In this document: in pieces, positions 23,319 through 33,793 of the stretch
Position numbering within the stretch: position 1 is the stretch's first letter
Layout: each line of letters starts with the position of its first letter
NCBI GenBank assembly: GCA_905221605.1
Contig: CAJNDS010002635.1
Location: 191,001 to 255,000 of the forward strand
Source of the DNA: Symbiodinium natans
Lineage: Eukaryota; Sar; Dinophyceae; Suessiales; Symbiodiniaceae
Reading direction: 5' to 3'
DNA length: 64,000 bases
Program-made: the position numbers and the translations under genes
The notes under the pieces: generated by a model
Told to the model about the DNA's origin: nothing
The model's input: the letters and a program-made list of their open reading frames with translations, nothing else
Databases searched by the model: none

Positions 23319-23447
23319 TTTGGGGACGAATTATGAAACAGGGTTTAGGGTTTAGGGTTTAGGGGTTAGGGCTCATATATCTTAATAGGAGTTATAGTAG
23401 TATAGGGTATATGACCCCCAATTTTAGGGTACATTTCGTCCCCAAGG
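23319..23447. mobile_element. IE-A element
   Basis: Ends TTTGGGGACGAATTATGAA and ACATTTCGTCCCCAAGG with a few TTTAGGG units in the left arm. Confidence 0.8.
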
Positions 23448-23463
23448 TGGAGTTGACAAGAAG

Positions 23464-23628
23464 TCAGAGACTCCAGACCCCTTATTCTTAAGGAATATGA
23501 CTTTAAATCATATCCTAGGATTCCTACAAAACCCCTTAGCTAAAAGGAATATTACTTTAACTCATCATAGGGTTCCTACTGTAATTTAGGGGACATTCCC
23601 GAATTAAAGGGATTTTGGAGTCTCTGGG
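23464..23628. mobile_element. Short inverted-repeat element, family C
   Basis: CAGAGACTCCAGACCCCTTA and the inverted GGGATTTTGGAGTCTCTGGG. Confidence 0.6.
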
Positions 23629-26358
23629 AAGTCCCGTGTTTCTTGCACGTAGCTTCATTCGCACCTGATCCATCAGAAGAGGCAAGAAAGCCAGCATTGC
23701 TCCAGCACCAGGACCCATTCGGTTGGATGAAGGCGTACGGAGCCTCAGGGTTTAGGGTTACGTTTCTTCAGCGGTTCTCTCCTCTACGCGCATCCAAATT
23801 GCACAGGGCAACACAAAATACGGCCCCGTGTCAGGGGCTCCTGCTATGCCTTCTATGCAACACGGAGCCCTAGGTATGCACATAAAAAGGGTAACCCCCC
23901 AAAAAAGAAAGGGCCCCACAATTTGGAGAAATCCCCCACACAGGACTAAGAGGTGACCCCCAAAAAAGCGGAGCTGAGAACATACAAGACGGAGGCCAGC
24001 ATATGCATCTCTAAATTGAGGTTCTTGTTGGGGTCCTTGTTCTAAACCCTAATCCCTAAACCCTAAACCCTAAACCCTAAACCCTAACCCCAAACCCTAA
24101 ACCCTGAACCCTAAACCCTAAACCCTCAAAGAGCTCTGTAGGGCGCCAGGGCGCCCAGCCGCCCTCGTACTCGGGGCGCACGCGCTGCCACCCGCAGCTG
24201 AAGCTGAGGCCCGGCAGCAGCCGCAGCTCCGGAGACCTCCCAAGCAGGGTTTAGAGTTTAGGGTTTAGGGTTTAAGGGTTAAGGAACCCTTACGGTTTAG
24301 GGTTTAGGGTTTAGGGTTTAGGGTTTAGGAAACCAGCATGGGCTATTAGGCCCTATAATCCCCATAATCAACCCTATAAAGGGCCTTTGTAAGGGGTTAT
24401 AGGGTATAGTAGCCCATGCTGCAAACACAGAAAAAGAGGAAGAAGCCCTCAAAGTCTAAAACAAAAAGGACCCAGTTAATTAAGACTGAGAACCTTAAAA
24501 AGGATGACCGTCTTTTAAGGATGACCACCCCAAGATTCTGACTTAGCTGACCCTTACGAATTTCTTCACTTAAAGGCTTCCATAGACTTCAAGAAGAAAC
24601 AGAAAGCAGCTCTTCGCGCCTCAAGTTGTGACAGGAATTCTGGAAGTGCTCGCGTCTGTCTGTGACCGTCCACAGCAGCAGCCTCACTTTGGATGAGGTC
24701 TCGAGTGATGTGTGGGCCGCTGGCCGACACAGCAACTAAAGCTGCAACCCCTAAATTATATATATATACATTTATTTATTTATTGATTGATGTATTTATT
24801 TTGATACTGATATTTGTATCTGTATCTACATATTTATAGTTCGTACGTAATGTTTGTATATATGTATATATTATGGATGGCCACCGGTGTACTGGTGCTG
24901 TGTACTGGTACTCCTTATCACATCAAAGTCCCGTGCGGCTCGGATCCCAAGTGATCCATCTGTCATTGACTATGCCCTCATTTCCTCCCTGCCGAAGAGC
25001 AAACACACTACGGCCACCGCGGCCGCCACCACAGAGCAGCGTGCGGCAAATGCCAGGAAACCCAGAAACATGGCTAGACTCGGCTAGAGCCTCAAATGTC
25101 TCGTAAAAGCGAACACTCGTTCAGCACAAGGGTTGTAGTCTGCTCAGCCACAGCTTCTCAGCCATTATCTATTTTGCGACTCAAGGCCTCTCTGAGATAT
25201 AGGAACGTACTCAGCTCGAGCGATCTCACGTGCTTGAGAGCGCTGGCGGAGGCAGTGGATGTGAGCAGAGCACACGGAGAAAGAAGCTCTTCCATTCAAG
25301 TGCAGATAGGACGACGACTCAAAACCTGTCAAACCTTCCGTGAAATGCGGCGGTTGCGTTTACATTGTAGGTGTGCGCATTTTTCAAGGGAGAGCGCCCA
25401 GAATGTGGAACGCACCACATCCGAGCTTTCATTGTGGGTTTGTAGGATTGTAGAGGCATTCGGGGAGCTGTCAAAGAAGCCGTGGCCATCTGTGAAGGAT
25501 ACCCGGCGTATCGTTGTGCACCTATACTTGAGATGCATGCGGCCACGGCTTCAGAGAGAAGACCTGTATATTCGAAGCACTCCGGAAGATAACAAAAACA
25601 ACTCTCAGCAACTAACCCTAAACCCCAAACCCCAAACCCTAACCCCTAAACCCTAAACCAAGGCTTGCAACGGTAACGATTCCTCCAAATATAAGGCACA
25701 CACGAGTGCTCCACATAACCTCCCGGCGTGCGTAACCTTCAAAAGGGGAGGTTCTGGGCTCAGGGTTCCTTCAAAAGGGGAGGTTCTGGGCTCTTTTAAG
25801 GTAAAACATATGGCCGCGTGGTGAACCTGCCGTATTCTCACATTCTGGCGCTAGGCCCATTTTTGTCTGCCACTGTGCTCCTTACGTTGAAGGGCAGATG
25901 TTGCAGATGACCACAGCCGCACAAAGCATGCCTGAGCTCGCTCTAGGGTTTAGGGTTGAGGGTTTAGGGTTTAGGGGTTGAGGGCCGGTTGAGGGTTTCG
26001 CTGCACTGAATACATCCCAGCTGGGCACGCGGCAAGCGGGTGCAAGCTGCCGCAAGCCGTCGCGCAAAGAGCCCGCAGCCGCATTGGGCAGGCAGCCTCA
26101 CAAGGCAGAGGGGGGCCGAAACCGGCAAAAACAAGAGGAGCAAAAAGCGGGCAACAAAAATGCAAAAAGTGGGCAAGAGGGGGGGGAGGGGGGGGGGGGG
26201 GCAAAAGGAATCAAGAGGGGAAGGGGGGGCGAGGCAAGCAGCGTTTCGGCCGAGGTGCTCCCCATGCCGGCGCAGAGCCGCGTCGTGAGCGCCGCAAGGC
26301 GCCGAGGTGCCTCGCGAGGGCAAATTTTTTCGAACCTCTTCGGAAGCTCTTTTCTCTG
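23629..26358. other. Host stretch without a confident gene
   Basis: Contains a CCCTAAA array (24,042-24,128), a family B element, and an exon-like minus-strand piece at 24,150-24,243 reading LRLLPGLSFSCGWQRVRPEY. The region 24,870-25,600 has few repeats and several overlapping open frames on both strands without a recognisable domain. G-rich low complexity fills 26,175-26,235. Confidence 0.5.
24334..24421. mobile_element. Short inverted-repeat element, family B
   Basis: CAGCATGGGCTATTAGGCCC with the inverted ATAGTAGCCCATGCTG; a clean full-length copy. Confidence 0.75.
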
Positions 26359-26462
26359 CCCTTGGGGACCTAAAAGGGCTTATATGGCTCAGAAAACCTT
26401 ACTAGGAACGAAAGTCGTCAGGGTATATGCCCCCAATTTTGGGGTTCATTTGCTCCCCAAGG
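26359..26462. mobile_element. IE-A element
   Basis: Ends CCTTGGGGACCTAAAAGGGC and GGGTTCATTTGCTCCCCAAG. Confidence 0.8.
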
Positions 26463-26497
26463 TTGTGGCGAAAGAGCGCGGCGGCAGAAGGAGCGAA

Positions 26498-26839
26498 CCT
26501 TGGGGACGACATGAACCCTAAAATGGGGGTGATACCCTATACTACTAGAATTCCAATGAAGGTGTATGAAACCTAAACCCCCTAAACCCCCTAAACCCCC
26601 TAAACCCCCTAAACCCCCTAAACCCCCTAAACCCCCTAAACCCCCTACACCCTAAACCCCCTAAACCCCCTAAACCCCCTAAACCCCCTAAACCCCCTAA
26701 AAACCCCCTAACCCCCTAAACCCCCTAACCCCCTAAACCCCCTAAACCCCCTAAACCCCCTAAACCCTAAACCCTAAACCCTAACCCTAAGGTATTTGAA
26801 CCCCCATAAACCCGTTTAGGGTTCGTTTGGTCCCTTTCA
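26498..26839. mobile_element. IE-A element expanded by a CCCCCTAAA array
   Basis: Left arm CCTTGGGGACGACATGAACC and right arm GGGTTCGTTTGGTCCCT are separated by about 190 bp of the 9-bp variant CCCCCTAAA (26,577-26,770) ending in normal CCCTAAA units. The array has grown inside the element. Confidence 0.8.
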
Positions 26840-27502
26840 GGAAATGGTGTTGGCCTGGAGCAGCCCCGCCACACGCTGCAGCCGGCTCTGCGCTGGCGGC
26901 TCCTCCTGCAGGCTGAGGGAAGGCGGGGGGGGGGGGGGGTTGGGGTTTGGGGTTTGGGGGGTTTGGGTTTGGGGTTCAGGGTTTAGGGTTTAGGGTTTAG
27001 GGTTTCGGGTTTCGGGGTTAGGGCCGCGTTTAGAGGTCAAAGACTCACAGGAGCCTCCCTCTTCCGGCGTCCCCCCGTCTTTCCGGTGCGTCTCCCCCTC
27101 TTCCGGTGCGCGGTTGGGGTTTCGGAAAGCTTTGCTCGCAGTAGTCCCAACAACCCCTGCAGAAATCAGCGTGGGCTTCTAAATCTCCAGGAAACACAGC
27201 CTGCCTGACGATGTGATACTGTAGGGCTGTAGGACTGAGATTGCCAGCTTTGTATCCTTTTCGTGGCGCGGATGCACCAATCCTTCAACAGCTCTATTGC
27301 GGGCAAAGGAGCCTTGAATTTTCTTGCAGGTCCCAGGAGGCGCTCGAGCCAGGATGGTGCGATTGATTGACCGTTTCAGTGCTTTGAGGCTTTGGGCTTT
27401 GGGACTCGTTCAGGGTGCAGGGTCCACATTTTGGAAAATTCCCCCCTATGTCTCCCCCTCTTTACGGTATATGTCTGCTCTGAGTCCAGGTCCAGGCAAG
27501 GC

Positions 27503-27618
27503 TAAACCCTAAACCCTAAACCCTAAACCCTAAACCCTAAACCGGAAACCCTAAACCCTAAACCCTAAACCCTAAACCCTAAACCCTAAACCCTAAACCC
27601 TAAACCCTAAACCCTCTC
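27503..27618 (-). repeat. Telomere-like array flanked by a 25-bp direct repeat of exon sequence
   Basis: Sixteen or so CCCTAAA units. The 25-bp word beginning CTCTGAGTCCAGG is present on both sides (27,478-27,502 and 27,619-27,643); the right copy is the end of RING exon 3. Confidence 0.85.
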
Positions 27619-28341
27619 CTCTGAGTCCAGGTCCAGGCAAGGCATGCCATCGGCTCCGCGGCAGAAGGGGCAGTTCAGCCGGCCTCCGTGTGAGCTTCAT
27701 CATGACGTGGACTCAGAGGAGTTTAGGGTTTAGGGTTTAGGGTTTAGGGTGTAGGGTTTAGGGTTTAGGGTTTTTCTAAAGTGACCTGGGACCCTCTTTA
27801 CCGACAGCTTTATGGGCTATGCCCACTGATTATAGGGTAGTTACTAACAAAACTGCAGGTAAATAGAGTTACAGTGACCTGGGACCTCTTTACCTACAGC
27901 TTTATGGGTTATACCCACTACTTAAGGGTAGCTACTACTAAAACTGCGGGTAGATAGAGTCCCAGGCAAAAAGTGACTCTCTTGGCCTCACCATGCCTCA
28001 CTTGTCCCAACTCCCTGCAGGTGAGGCCTTCGGCGTCCGTGACTCGCTTGTGGCAGCGCTCGCAGAAAACTTGGAAGCAGCAGTGAGTCATCACGGACGA
28101 ATTGCCTCACAGGGTCCCTCCCTTGGGGACGACATGTAACCACACATCCTGACTACTACAATTCCTACTCAGGTGTATGAACCATGAACCCTTTCAGGGT
28201 TTTTTTAGGCCCCTGGGTCTGTGCACTTGGCGCCATCAGAAGATTGCGGAGCTTCTCGCGGCTCTGCCTTGATCCCCCCGCCTGCAGTGTAGGCCTCTGC
28301 GCAAATCGGGCAGTCCACCTCATTCTTCTTCAACCTCAGGG
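27617..28341 (-). CDS. RING-finger protein gene fragment, three exons
   Basis: Zinc-binding RING domains mostly recruit E2 enzymes for ubiquitin transfer (family knowledge). On the minus strand three exons join in frame. 28,341-28,225 contains DCPICAEAYTAGGG; 28,105-28,019 contains THCCFQVFCERCHKR; 27,683 to about 27,617 contains LNCPFCRGADGMPCLDLDSE. Together they give the order CPIC...HCC..FC..C...CPFC, a RING-like cysteine pattern. Both introns need GC at the donor and AG at the acceptor (28,106-28,224, which contains an IE-A copy, and 27,684-28,018, which contains family D elements and a telomere-like array). Start and end of the gene were not found. Confidence 0.6.
27779..27965. mobile_element. 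Two tandem family D elements
   Basis: Two related units beginning TGACCTGGGACC(C)TCTTTACC and ending AAATAGAGT..., lying in the intron between RING exons 2 and 3. Confidence 0.65.
28121..28217. mobile_element. IE-A element in a RING-gene intron
   Basis: Left end CCTTGGGGACGACATG; right arm diverged. It makes up most of the intron between RING exons 1 and 2. Confidence 0.7.
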
Positions 28342-28539
28342 TTCTAGGGGGTTTGAGGGGGGGGTTTTAAGGGGTCTAAGGCTTTAAGTCTGGATGGCAG
28401 TTAGAAAGCCTGGGTTTGGTTTGAGGTGTTGGGTTTAAGGCGCTTGAAAGGGAGGAGGAGACAACGCGCCGATAAGAAATGCAGCACCCAGCCAACCGTC
28501 GAAAGCCTTTGGCATCCCCGACGGGAGAAACGGCCGCTC

Positions 28540-28705
28540 CCTTGGGGACTAAGTGAAGCCAAATAGAGTTATGTTTCACATTACCTTAACAGGAATTATA
28601 GGGTATATATGGCCACAATTTTAAATGAACATATTACCTTAACAGGAGTTACAGTAGTATAGGGTATATGGCCCCAAATGTTTAGGGTTCATTTGGCCCC
28701 CAAGG
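28540..28705. mobile_element. Composite IE-A element
   Basis: Both ends intact (CCTTGGGGACTAAGTGAA and CATTTGGCCCCCAAGG) but the core CATATTACCTTAACAGGA is duplicated in tandem. Confidence 0.8.
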
Positions 28706-28857
28706 TACCACCAGATGCTCGAGAATTGCCTCACAACATGTCCCTCGGGTTTAGGGTTTCGGCTCAGGGTTTAGGGACATTCTCGGACGAGGCGCTTTGC
28801 GCCACGCGTGCTCCAGGAGGCCACCGCTTTGGGCTTCTTCACCTGGATCTTTGAGAC

Positions 28858-28902
28858 CCTTGGGGACTACATGAACCCCTTAGGGTTCATTTCGCCCCCA
28901 AG
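28858..28902. mobile_element. IE-A deletion derivative
   Basis: Only the two inverted ends remain, CCTTGGGGACTACATGAACC joined to GGGTTCATTTCGCCCCCAAG; a 45-bp near-perfect palindrome. Confidence 0.8.
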
Positions 28903-29662
28903 TAGACCAGTGTAACCGGGGGCATTGCTCTTTTGCACTCTCCTAGTATCTTCGACTCTCTCTCTCTTTCTCTTTCTGCCTCCCTCTGCTTTTTCGAGTC
29001 CGTTTGTGAGTCAGTTGTGCCTCCAGTTTCTTGCTGGGTTCCGTGGACGCATAGAGACTCTGAAGCGCGGCTTCCACATCCTGCATGTGGCGAGGGGGGG
29101 GGGGGATAGGGGGACTGGGGTCTTAGGTCTGACTTCCTAACTTCGCGAGTGTCCGGCAGAACATCACGCTCAGTCGCTCAATGCAGGGACCAATCCCTTC
29201 CTCTTAAGATGCCATGAGCCCTTTCGCAGGATGCTCCCTGAGCCGAATAAAAGAGGTCCCAGTCGTTGCGGCCAAGGTGGACGCACGCGTCCCGGATGCG
29301 ACAGCCGGCAACGTCCTGACAGGGGGGGAGAGTGTCGGCTGAGCCTAAACTCTATAAACCCTAAACCCTGAACCCTGAACCCTGAACCCTGAACCCTAAA
29401 CCCTAAACCCTAAGCCCTTCAAAAAAAAGGCGCAGCTGTCTCGTAGTCAAAGCATCCTTCACGCAGAAGATCTTGGTGCTCCGGCTGCCGCGTCTGTAGT
29501 CTTCGATCAGCTCCTAGAAAGGATTGATGTGGGTAGTTTCCTAAACTAGGGTCCCAGTGTGGGATTGCTGTTTAAGTTGGTGCCGCCTTATAGTGGGTAA
29601 CCACCAAGGGACCCTAATTTAGAGAGCTACCCAATATGGCTGGACGGCGATTTTTATCCAGA

Positions 29663-29865
29663 CTAAACCCTGAACCCTGAACCCTAAACCCTGAACCCTG
29701 AACCCTGACCCCTAAACCCTAAACCCTAAACCCTAAACCCTAAACCCTAAACCCTAAACCCTAAACCCTAAACCCTAAACCCAAACCCTAAACCCTAAAC
29801 CCTAAACCCTAAACCCTAAACCCTAAACCCTAAACCCTAAACCCTAAACCCTAAACCCTAAACCT
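29663..29865 (-). repeat. Telomere-like (CCCTAAA)n array
   Basis: About 28 units; CCCTGAA variants are grouped at the left end. Confidence 0.95.
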
Positions 29866-30264
29866 TCTTGCACCTGCAGCCATGGCAGAATCAACGTGGA
29901 GAGCTCATCCAGGGCGAGCTTCATGCCTTAGACTGGAGCCATCCAAGCATCCCAAGGTTTAGGGTTTAGGGTTTAGGGTTTAGGGTTTAGGGTTTAGGAC
30001 TTAGGGTTTAGGGTCTAGGGTTTAAGGGCCCTGAGCCCCTAAAGCCTGAGTCCTAACCCTCACCTCCTGAACTCGAGAACGCTAAAACTCTTCAACGCTT
30101 AAACTCGAAAACCCAAAAATCTTGAGCCCTAAAGCTCTTTAGGGTTTAGGGTTTATAGTTAGGGTTTAGGGTTGAGGGTTTAGGGTCATGAAACCCTAAA
30201 AATCTTAACCCCTAAGACGCTTCAACTTTAAACCCTTAATTACACTCTTCAACCCTCAGAACTA

Positions 30265-30369
30265 CCTTCGAAATGAACCCTAAAATTGTCGTCATATATC
30301 CTGACTACTATAATTCCTACCCAGGTATATGAACCATAAACCCTTTTAGGGTTCGTCTAGTCCCCAAGG
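30265..30369. mobile_element. IE-A element
   Basis: Left end eroded (CTTCGAAATGAACCC), right end GTTCGTCTAGTCCCCAAGG. Confidence 0.75.
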
Positions 30370-30523
30370 TTCAACCCTTAGAACTCTTCTCCCTAAACCC
30401 TAAACCCTAAACCCTAAACCCTTAGAACTCTTCTGCTTCCAGGTACTGGAGTCTCCCCACCAGCCGTGACTCTGCGAGGGCTGTCCAGAGTTGGCGACCG
30501 TGGCTATGGCACCCTTCGGTTCG

Positions 30524-30762
30524 GGTTTAGGGTTTAGGGTTTAGGGTTTAGGGTTTAGGGTTTAGGGTTTAGGGTTTAGGGTTTAGGGTTTAGGGTTTAG
30601 GGTTTAGGGTTTAGGGTTTAGGGTTTAGGGTTTTAGTGTTTAGGGTTTAGGGTTTAGGGTTTAGGGTTTAGGGTTTAGGGTTTAGGGTTTAGGGTTTAGG
30701 GTTTAGGGTTTAGGGTTTAGGGTTTAGGGTTTGACGGTTTAGGGTTTGACGGTTTAGGCTGC
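30524..30762 (+). repeat. Telomere-like (TTTAGGG)n array
   Basis: About 33 units, near perfect. Confidence 0.95.
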
Positions 30763-31040
30763 TGTTGTGTAAAGGGACCCCGAAAAACATGTTGACCATT
30801 CGAGGACCAATGGGGGGACCAAACAATGTATCTGTGCAAACAAGCGGATACATTCTGACTCATCCTAAACCCTAAACCCTAAACCCCAAACAGTAAACCC
30901 TAAACCCTAACCAGTAAACGCTAAACCCTAAACCCCAAACCCTAAACCCCAAACCCTAAACCCCGGATGGCCTGCAGCGGCAGAAAAGCAGAAGGATCGG
31001 TGGAGCGGCGGGCAGTGCGATTCACTGCCTGGCAGAGGGA

Positions 31041-31194
31041 CCCTTGAAAACGGAATGAACCCTAAAACTTGGGGGGTCATATACCAGGACTACTATAATT
31101 CCTATTAAGGTGTGTGAACCATAAACCCCCTAAACCCTAAACCCTAAACCTTATCAGGCTTAAACCTCTTGTAGGGTTCATTTAGTCCCCAAGG
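31041..31194. mobile_element. IE-A element with short (CCCTAAA)n insert
   Basis: Ends CCCTTGAAAACGGAATGAAC and GGGTTCATTTAGTCCCCAAG. Confidence 0.75.
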
Positions 31195-31453
31195 ACAGCT
31201 CTCCGACCATCTTGGAACAGAGACTCCCGCATCCGTTGGGGCAACCTTAGCCAGGCTTTCTTGGGGTCTTCAAGAAGGGTTAGGGCTTAGGGTTTAAGGG
31301 TTAAGGGTTAAGGGTTTAGGGTCTCTGTGCCTTTCGGATCCTTACATCGTTCTCGGCGCAGGGATGGAGCGTGTCGGAGGCGCGATCCTTGTGACTGTCG
31401 TCGTGGACTGGACCCTCGGGTCCTTTTCGCATCTCTATATATATATACACATA

Positions 31454-31583
31454 TATGAAGTAGGGTTTATATTTCTTGTACCTCCAAAAGGACTCCCAAG
31501 GTACACACTCACCAATACTAAAAAGGAACCTTACATACACTCACCAAAAACAGCAATACAAACCCTGCTTCATATCGCGTGGG
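31454..31583. mobile_element. Short inverted-repeat element, family H
   Basis: ATGAAGTAGGGTTTATATTT and the inverted ACAAACCCTGCTTCATAT; second copy at 32,350-32,453. Confidence 0.6.
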
Positions 31584-31897
31584 TCCAGATGTTCGGCAGT
31601 CGCATGCCCGTGTTTCCTGTGCTAAGGCTGGCCTCCTGCACCCACCGACACGAAAGCTGCCCAGCGTTGCGGTCCTCACACAAGGGCAGCAAAGCAAAGA
31701 GCTCAACCCTAAACCCTAAACCCTAAACCCTAAACAAGTAGAATCAACTCATGGATCGAAACTTTCCGCGATATCTCCCTGGCGGTCCAGACGACTCAGG
31801 AGAGCTTCGCGCAAGGACGCCAGCTCCTTGACGAGTGGCGCCTGAGAGCCGCACAGCATTAGGGTTTAGGGTTTAGGGTTTAGGGTTTAGGGTCTAC

Positions 31898-31984
31898 TAC
31901 ATGGGCTATTTTACCCTCGAACCCCTCAAAAAGGCCCTTCATAGGGTTGGTTAGGGGATTATGAGGCCTAGTAGCCCATGCTGG
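31898..31984. mobile_element. Short inverted-repeat element, family B
   Basis: ACATGGGCTATTTTACCCTC and inverted CTAGTAGCCCATGCTG. Confidence 0.7.
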
Positions 31985-32069
31985 ATGTGCATAGTGCCAT
32001 TTTGGCACTTCGTGCAAACAAGGAAGGCAAGCAAGGACCGGAATTTCTTCCCTCTGTCTGCATGCTGCT

Positions 32070-32254
32070 CCTTGGGTACCACGTGAACCCTAAAAGTGGG
32101 GCCATCTACCCTATAATACTATAAAATCCGGTTAAGGTATATGAACCCTATACTACTATAACTCCTGTTAAGGTATATGAAGCCTATACTACTATAAAAT
32201 CTTTTGAAGGTATATGAGCCATAAACCCTTTAAGGGCTCGTTTAGGCCCCAAGG
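32070..32254. mobile_element. IE-A element with triplicated core
   Basis: Both ends are present; the internal phrase ACTACTATAA...TTAAGGTATATGAA occurs three times in tandem. Confidence 0.75.
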
Positions 32255-32349
32255 TTGGCAGCTTCCACACATGTCCCGACGCCTCGTCCACAACTTTGTG
32301 CTGTCGATGGACCGAGTCCATGACCTGTAGCTACCGAAAGGAACGAGAC

Positions 32350-32453
32350 ATGAAGTAGGGTTTACATTTCTTGTACCCCCAAAAGGATAACACCCACACT
32401 ACCCATATATACACTCACCAATAACAGTAATATAAACTTTGCTTCATATGCGT
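32350..32453. mobile_element. Short inverted-repeat element, family H
   Basis: CATGAAGTAGGGTTTACATT and inverted AAACTTTGCTTCATAT. Confidence 0.6.
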
Positions 32454-32454
32454 C

Positions 32455-32760
32455 CAGAAACCTTCAGTCCTTCTAACCTCACGTTTGTTCACAAGTGTCA
32501 TGCTTGGTGTTAAGTACCAGTTCCTTGCCCAATGTTGGCGCCACAGTTGCGGCACGGCAAGAATGTCTGCTGTCTTCTCTTTACATTGGGTGCAGCAGAC
32601 ATAGATGCGCATTCAAAGCTCGTGAAGAATGCTGTGGTTGCTACAAACTGTATGACAATCCGACCGTTTTCTGGAGTGATGGGCCTGCCAGAAGCGCATG
32701 AAGTGAACCACGCCATCTGTCTCCTCACCTGGTACATGGTCGTTCTGTTGTTCTGCCTTT
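32455..32760. other. Repeat-free unique stretch, possible exon
   Basis: About 300 bp without telomere-like units. The minus strand is open for 75 codons and contains LPCRNCGANIGQG, with a CxxC pair; plus-strand frames are open too. No family can be named, and which strand codes, if either, is unclear. Confidence 0.3.
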
Positions 32761-32792
32761 AAACCCTTCGTGAAGTTGCCTTTCTGCACTTA

Positions 32793-32989
32793 CCTGGGAT
32801 TCTATCTACCTACAGTTTAGTAGTAGCTACCGTCAACCACCCTCAATTAGTAACTTGGGATGTTCCCCCTTATACTATATACTAAGAGTCCTTAATAGAG
32901 ATTCTAGTACCCCTATAAAGGACTGCTAGTATAAGGGGGAACATCCCAAGGTATAACTCCATAAGGCTGTAGGTAAAGAGGGTCCCAGG
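32793..32989. mobile_element. Family D element carrying a nested family E element
   Basis: Outer ends CCTGGGATTCTATCTACCTA and the inverted TGTAGGTAAAGAGGGTCCCA. The interior is interrupted at 32,854-32,950 by a family E element with near-perfect inverted ends CTTGGGATGTTCCCCCTTAT. Confidence 0.75.
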
Positions 32990-33465
32990 TTTCGTCCGAC
33001 CCATCCGCAGCTGTTTGCAAACGTGTGCTCTGCGCCTTGCCTGGGCCGTAGAGGCGGCGCTCCTTAAGGGAAAAAGGAGGGTGTACTTGGAGGGTTTAGG
33101 GTTTAGGGTTTATAAGGTTTAGGGTCTCGGGTTTAGGGTTAGGGTTAGGGTTGCTGTCCGAAACTCTTGCAGCAGGAGAGCCTGCAAACACGGTAGCACA
33201 ATCAGGGTTCTTGTTCAGGAACTTCAGGCTTGTTAAGCAATCAGAACAAGGGGGGTATATAGCACGTAGTCTACAGTGCCCACCTTGCTTCGCTTTCTAT
33301 GCTAAGCTCCTCAACAACTGCTATTTGCTTAAGAACCCCCCCCCCCCCCAAAAAAAAAAAAAAAAAAAAACTAAACCCTCAACCCTCAACCCTAAACCCT
33401 ACACCCTAAACCCCCTTATGAGAGCAGTATGAGGATGATTGTTTCACATTTTTTCGGGCTTCTCA

Positions 33466-33576
33466 CCTTGGGGACTACATGAACCCTAACAGGGTTTATG
33501 ATTCACACACCTTGATAGGAATTCTAGTAGTATAGGGTACATGAGCCCAATTTTAGGGTTCATGTCGTCCCCAAGG
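33466..33576. mobile_element. IE-A element
   Basis: Ends CCTTGGGGACTACATGAACC and GGGTTCATGTCGTCCCCAAG; CA on both flanks. Confidence 0.9.
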
Positions 33577-33597
33577 CAAGCACCGAGTCGACGGGAA

Positions 33598-33793
33598 CCC
33601 TAAACCCTAAAACCCTAAAACCCTAAAACCCTAAAACCCTAAAACCCTAAAACCCTAAAACCCTAAAACCCTAAAACCCTAAAACCCTAAACCCTAAACC
33701 CTATACCCTAAACCCTAAAACCCTAAACCCTAAACCCTAAAAGCCTAAAAGCCTAAACCCTAAACCCTAAACCCTAAACCCTAAACCCTAAGC
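33598..33793 (-). repeat. Telomere-like array with a CCCTAAAA block
   Basis: A homogeneous 8-bp CCCTAAAA block (33,606-33,685) followed by ordinary CCCTAAA units. Confidence 0.95.

Larger units (their letters stand above)
28753..31860 (-). other. Series of minus-strand exon-like pieces separated by repeats
   Basis: Open, protein-like minus-strand pieces occur between repeats: 28,857-28,753 (SKIQVKKPKAVASWSTRGAK), 29,330-29,205 (DVAGCRIRDACVHLGRNDWD), 29,520-29,425 (IEDYRRGSRSTKIFCVKDAL), 29,930-29,870 (MKLALDELSTLILPWLQVQ), 31,037-30,965 (GSLCQAVNRTARRSTDPSAF), 31,276-31,197 (LEDPKKAWLRLPQRMRESLF), 31,435-31,320, 31,708-31,578 (ELFALLPLCEDRNAGQLSCR) and 31,860-31,765 (APLVKELASLREALLSRLDR, then TGA). 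They are probably exons of one or more minus-strand genes. I could not chain them reliably or name a family. Confidence 0.4.

Noticed and set aside
25096-25656. 186-codon plus-strand ORF as a gene
   Set aside because: It ends in telomere-like repeats, overlaps equally open minus frames and has no recognisable domain; only noted as part of an unassigned stretch.
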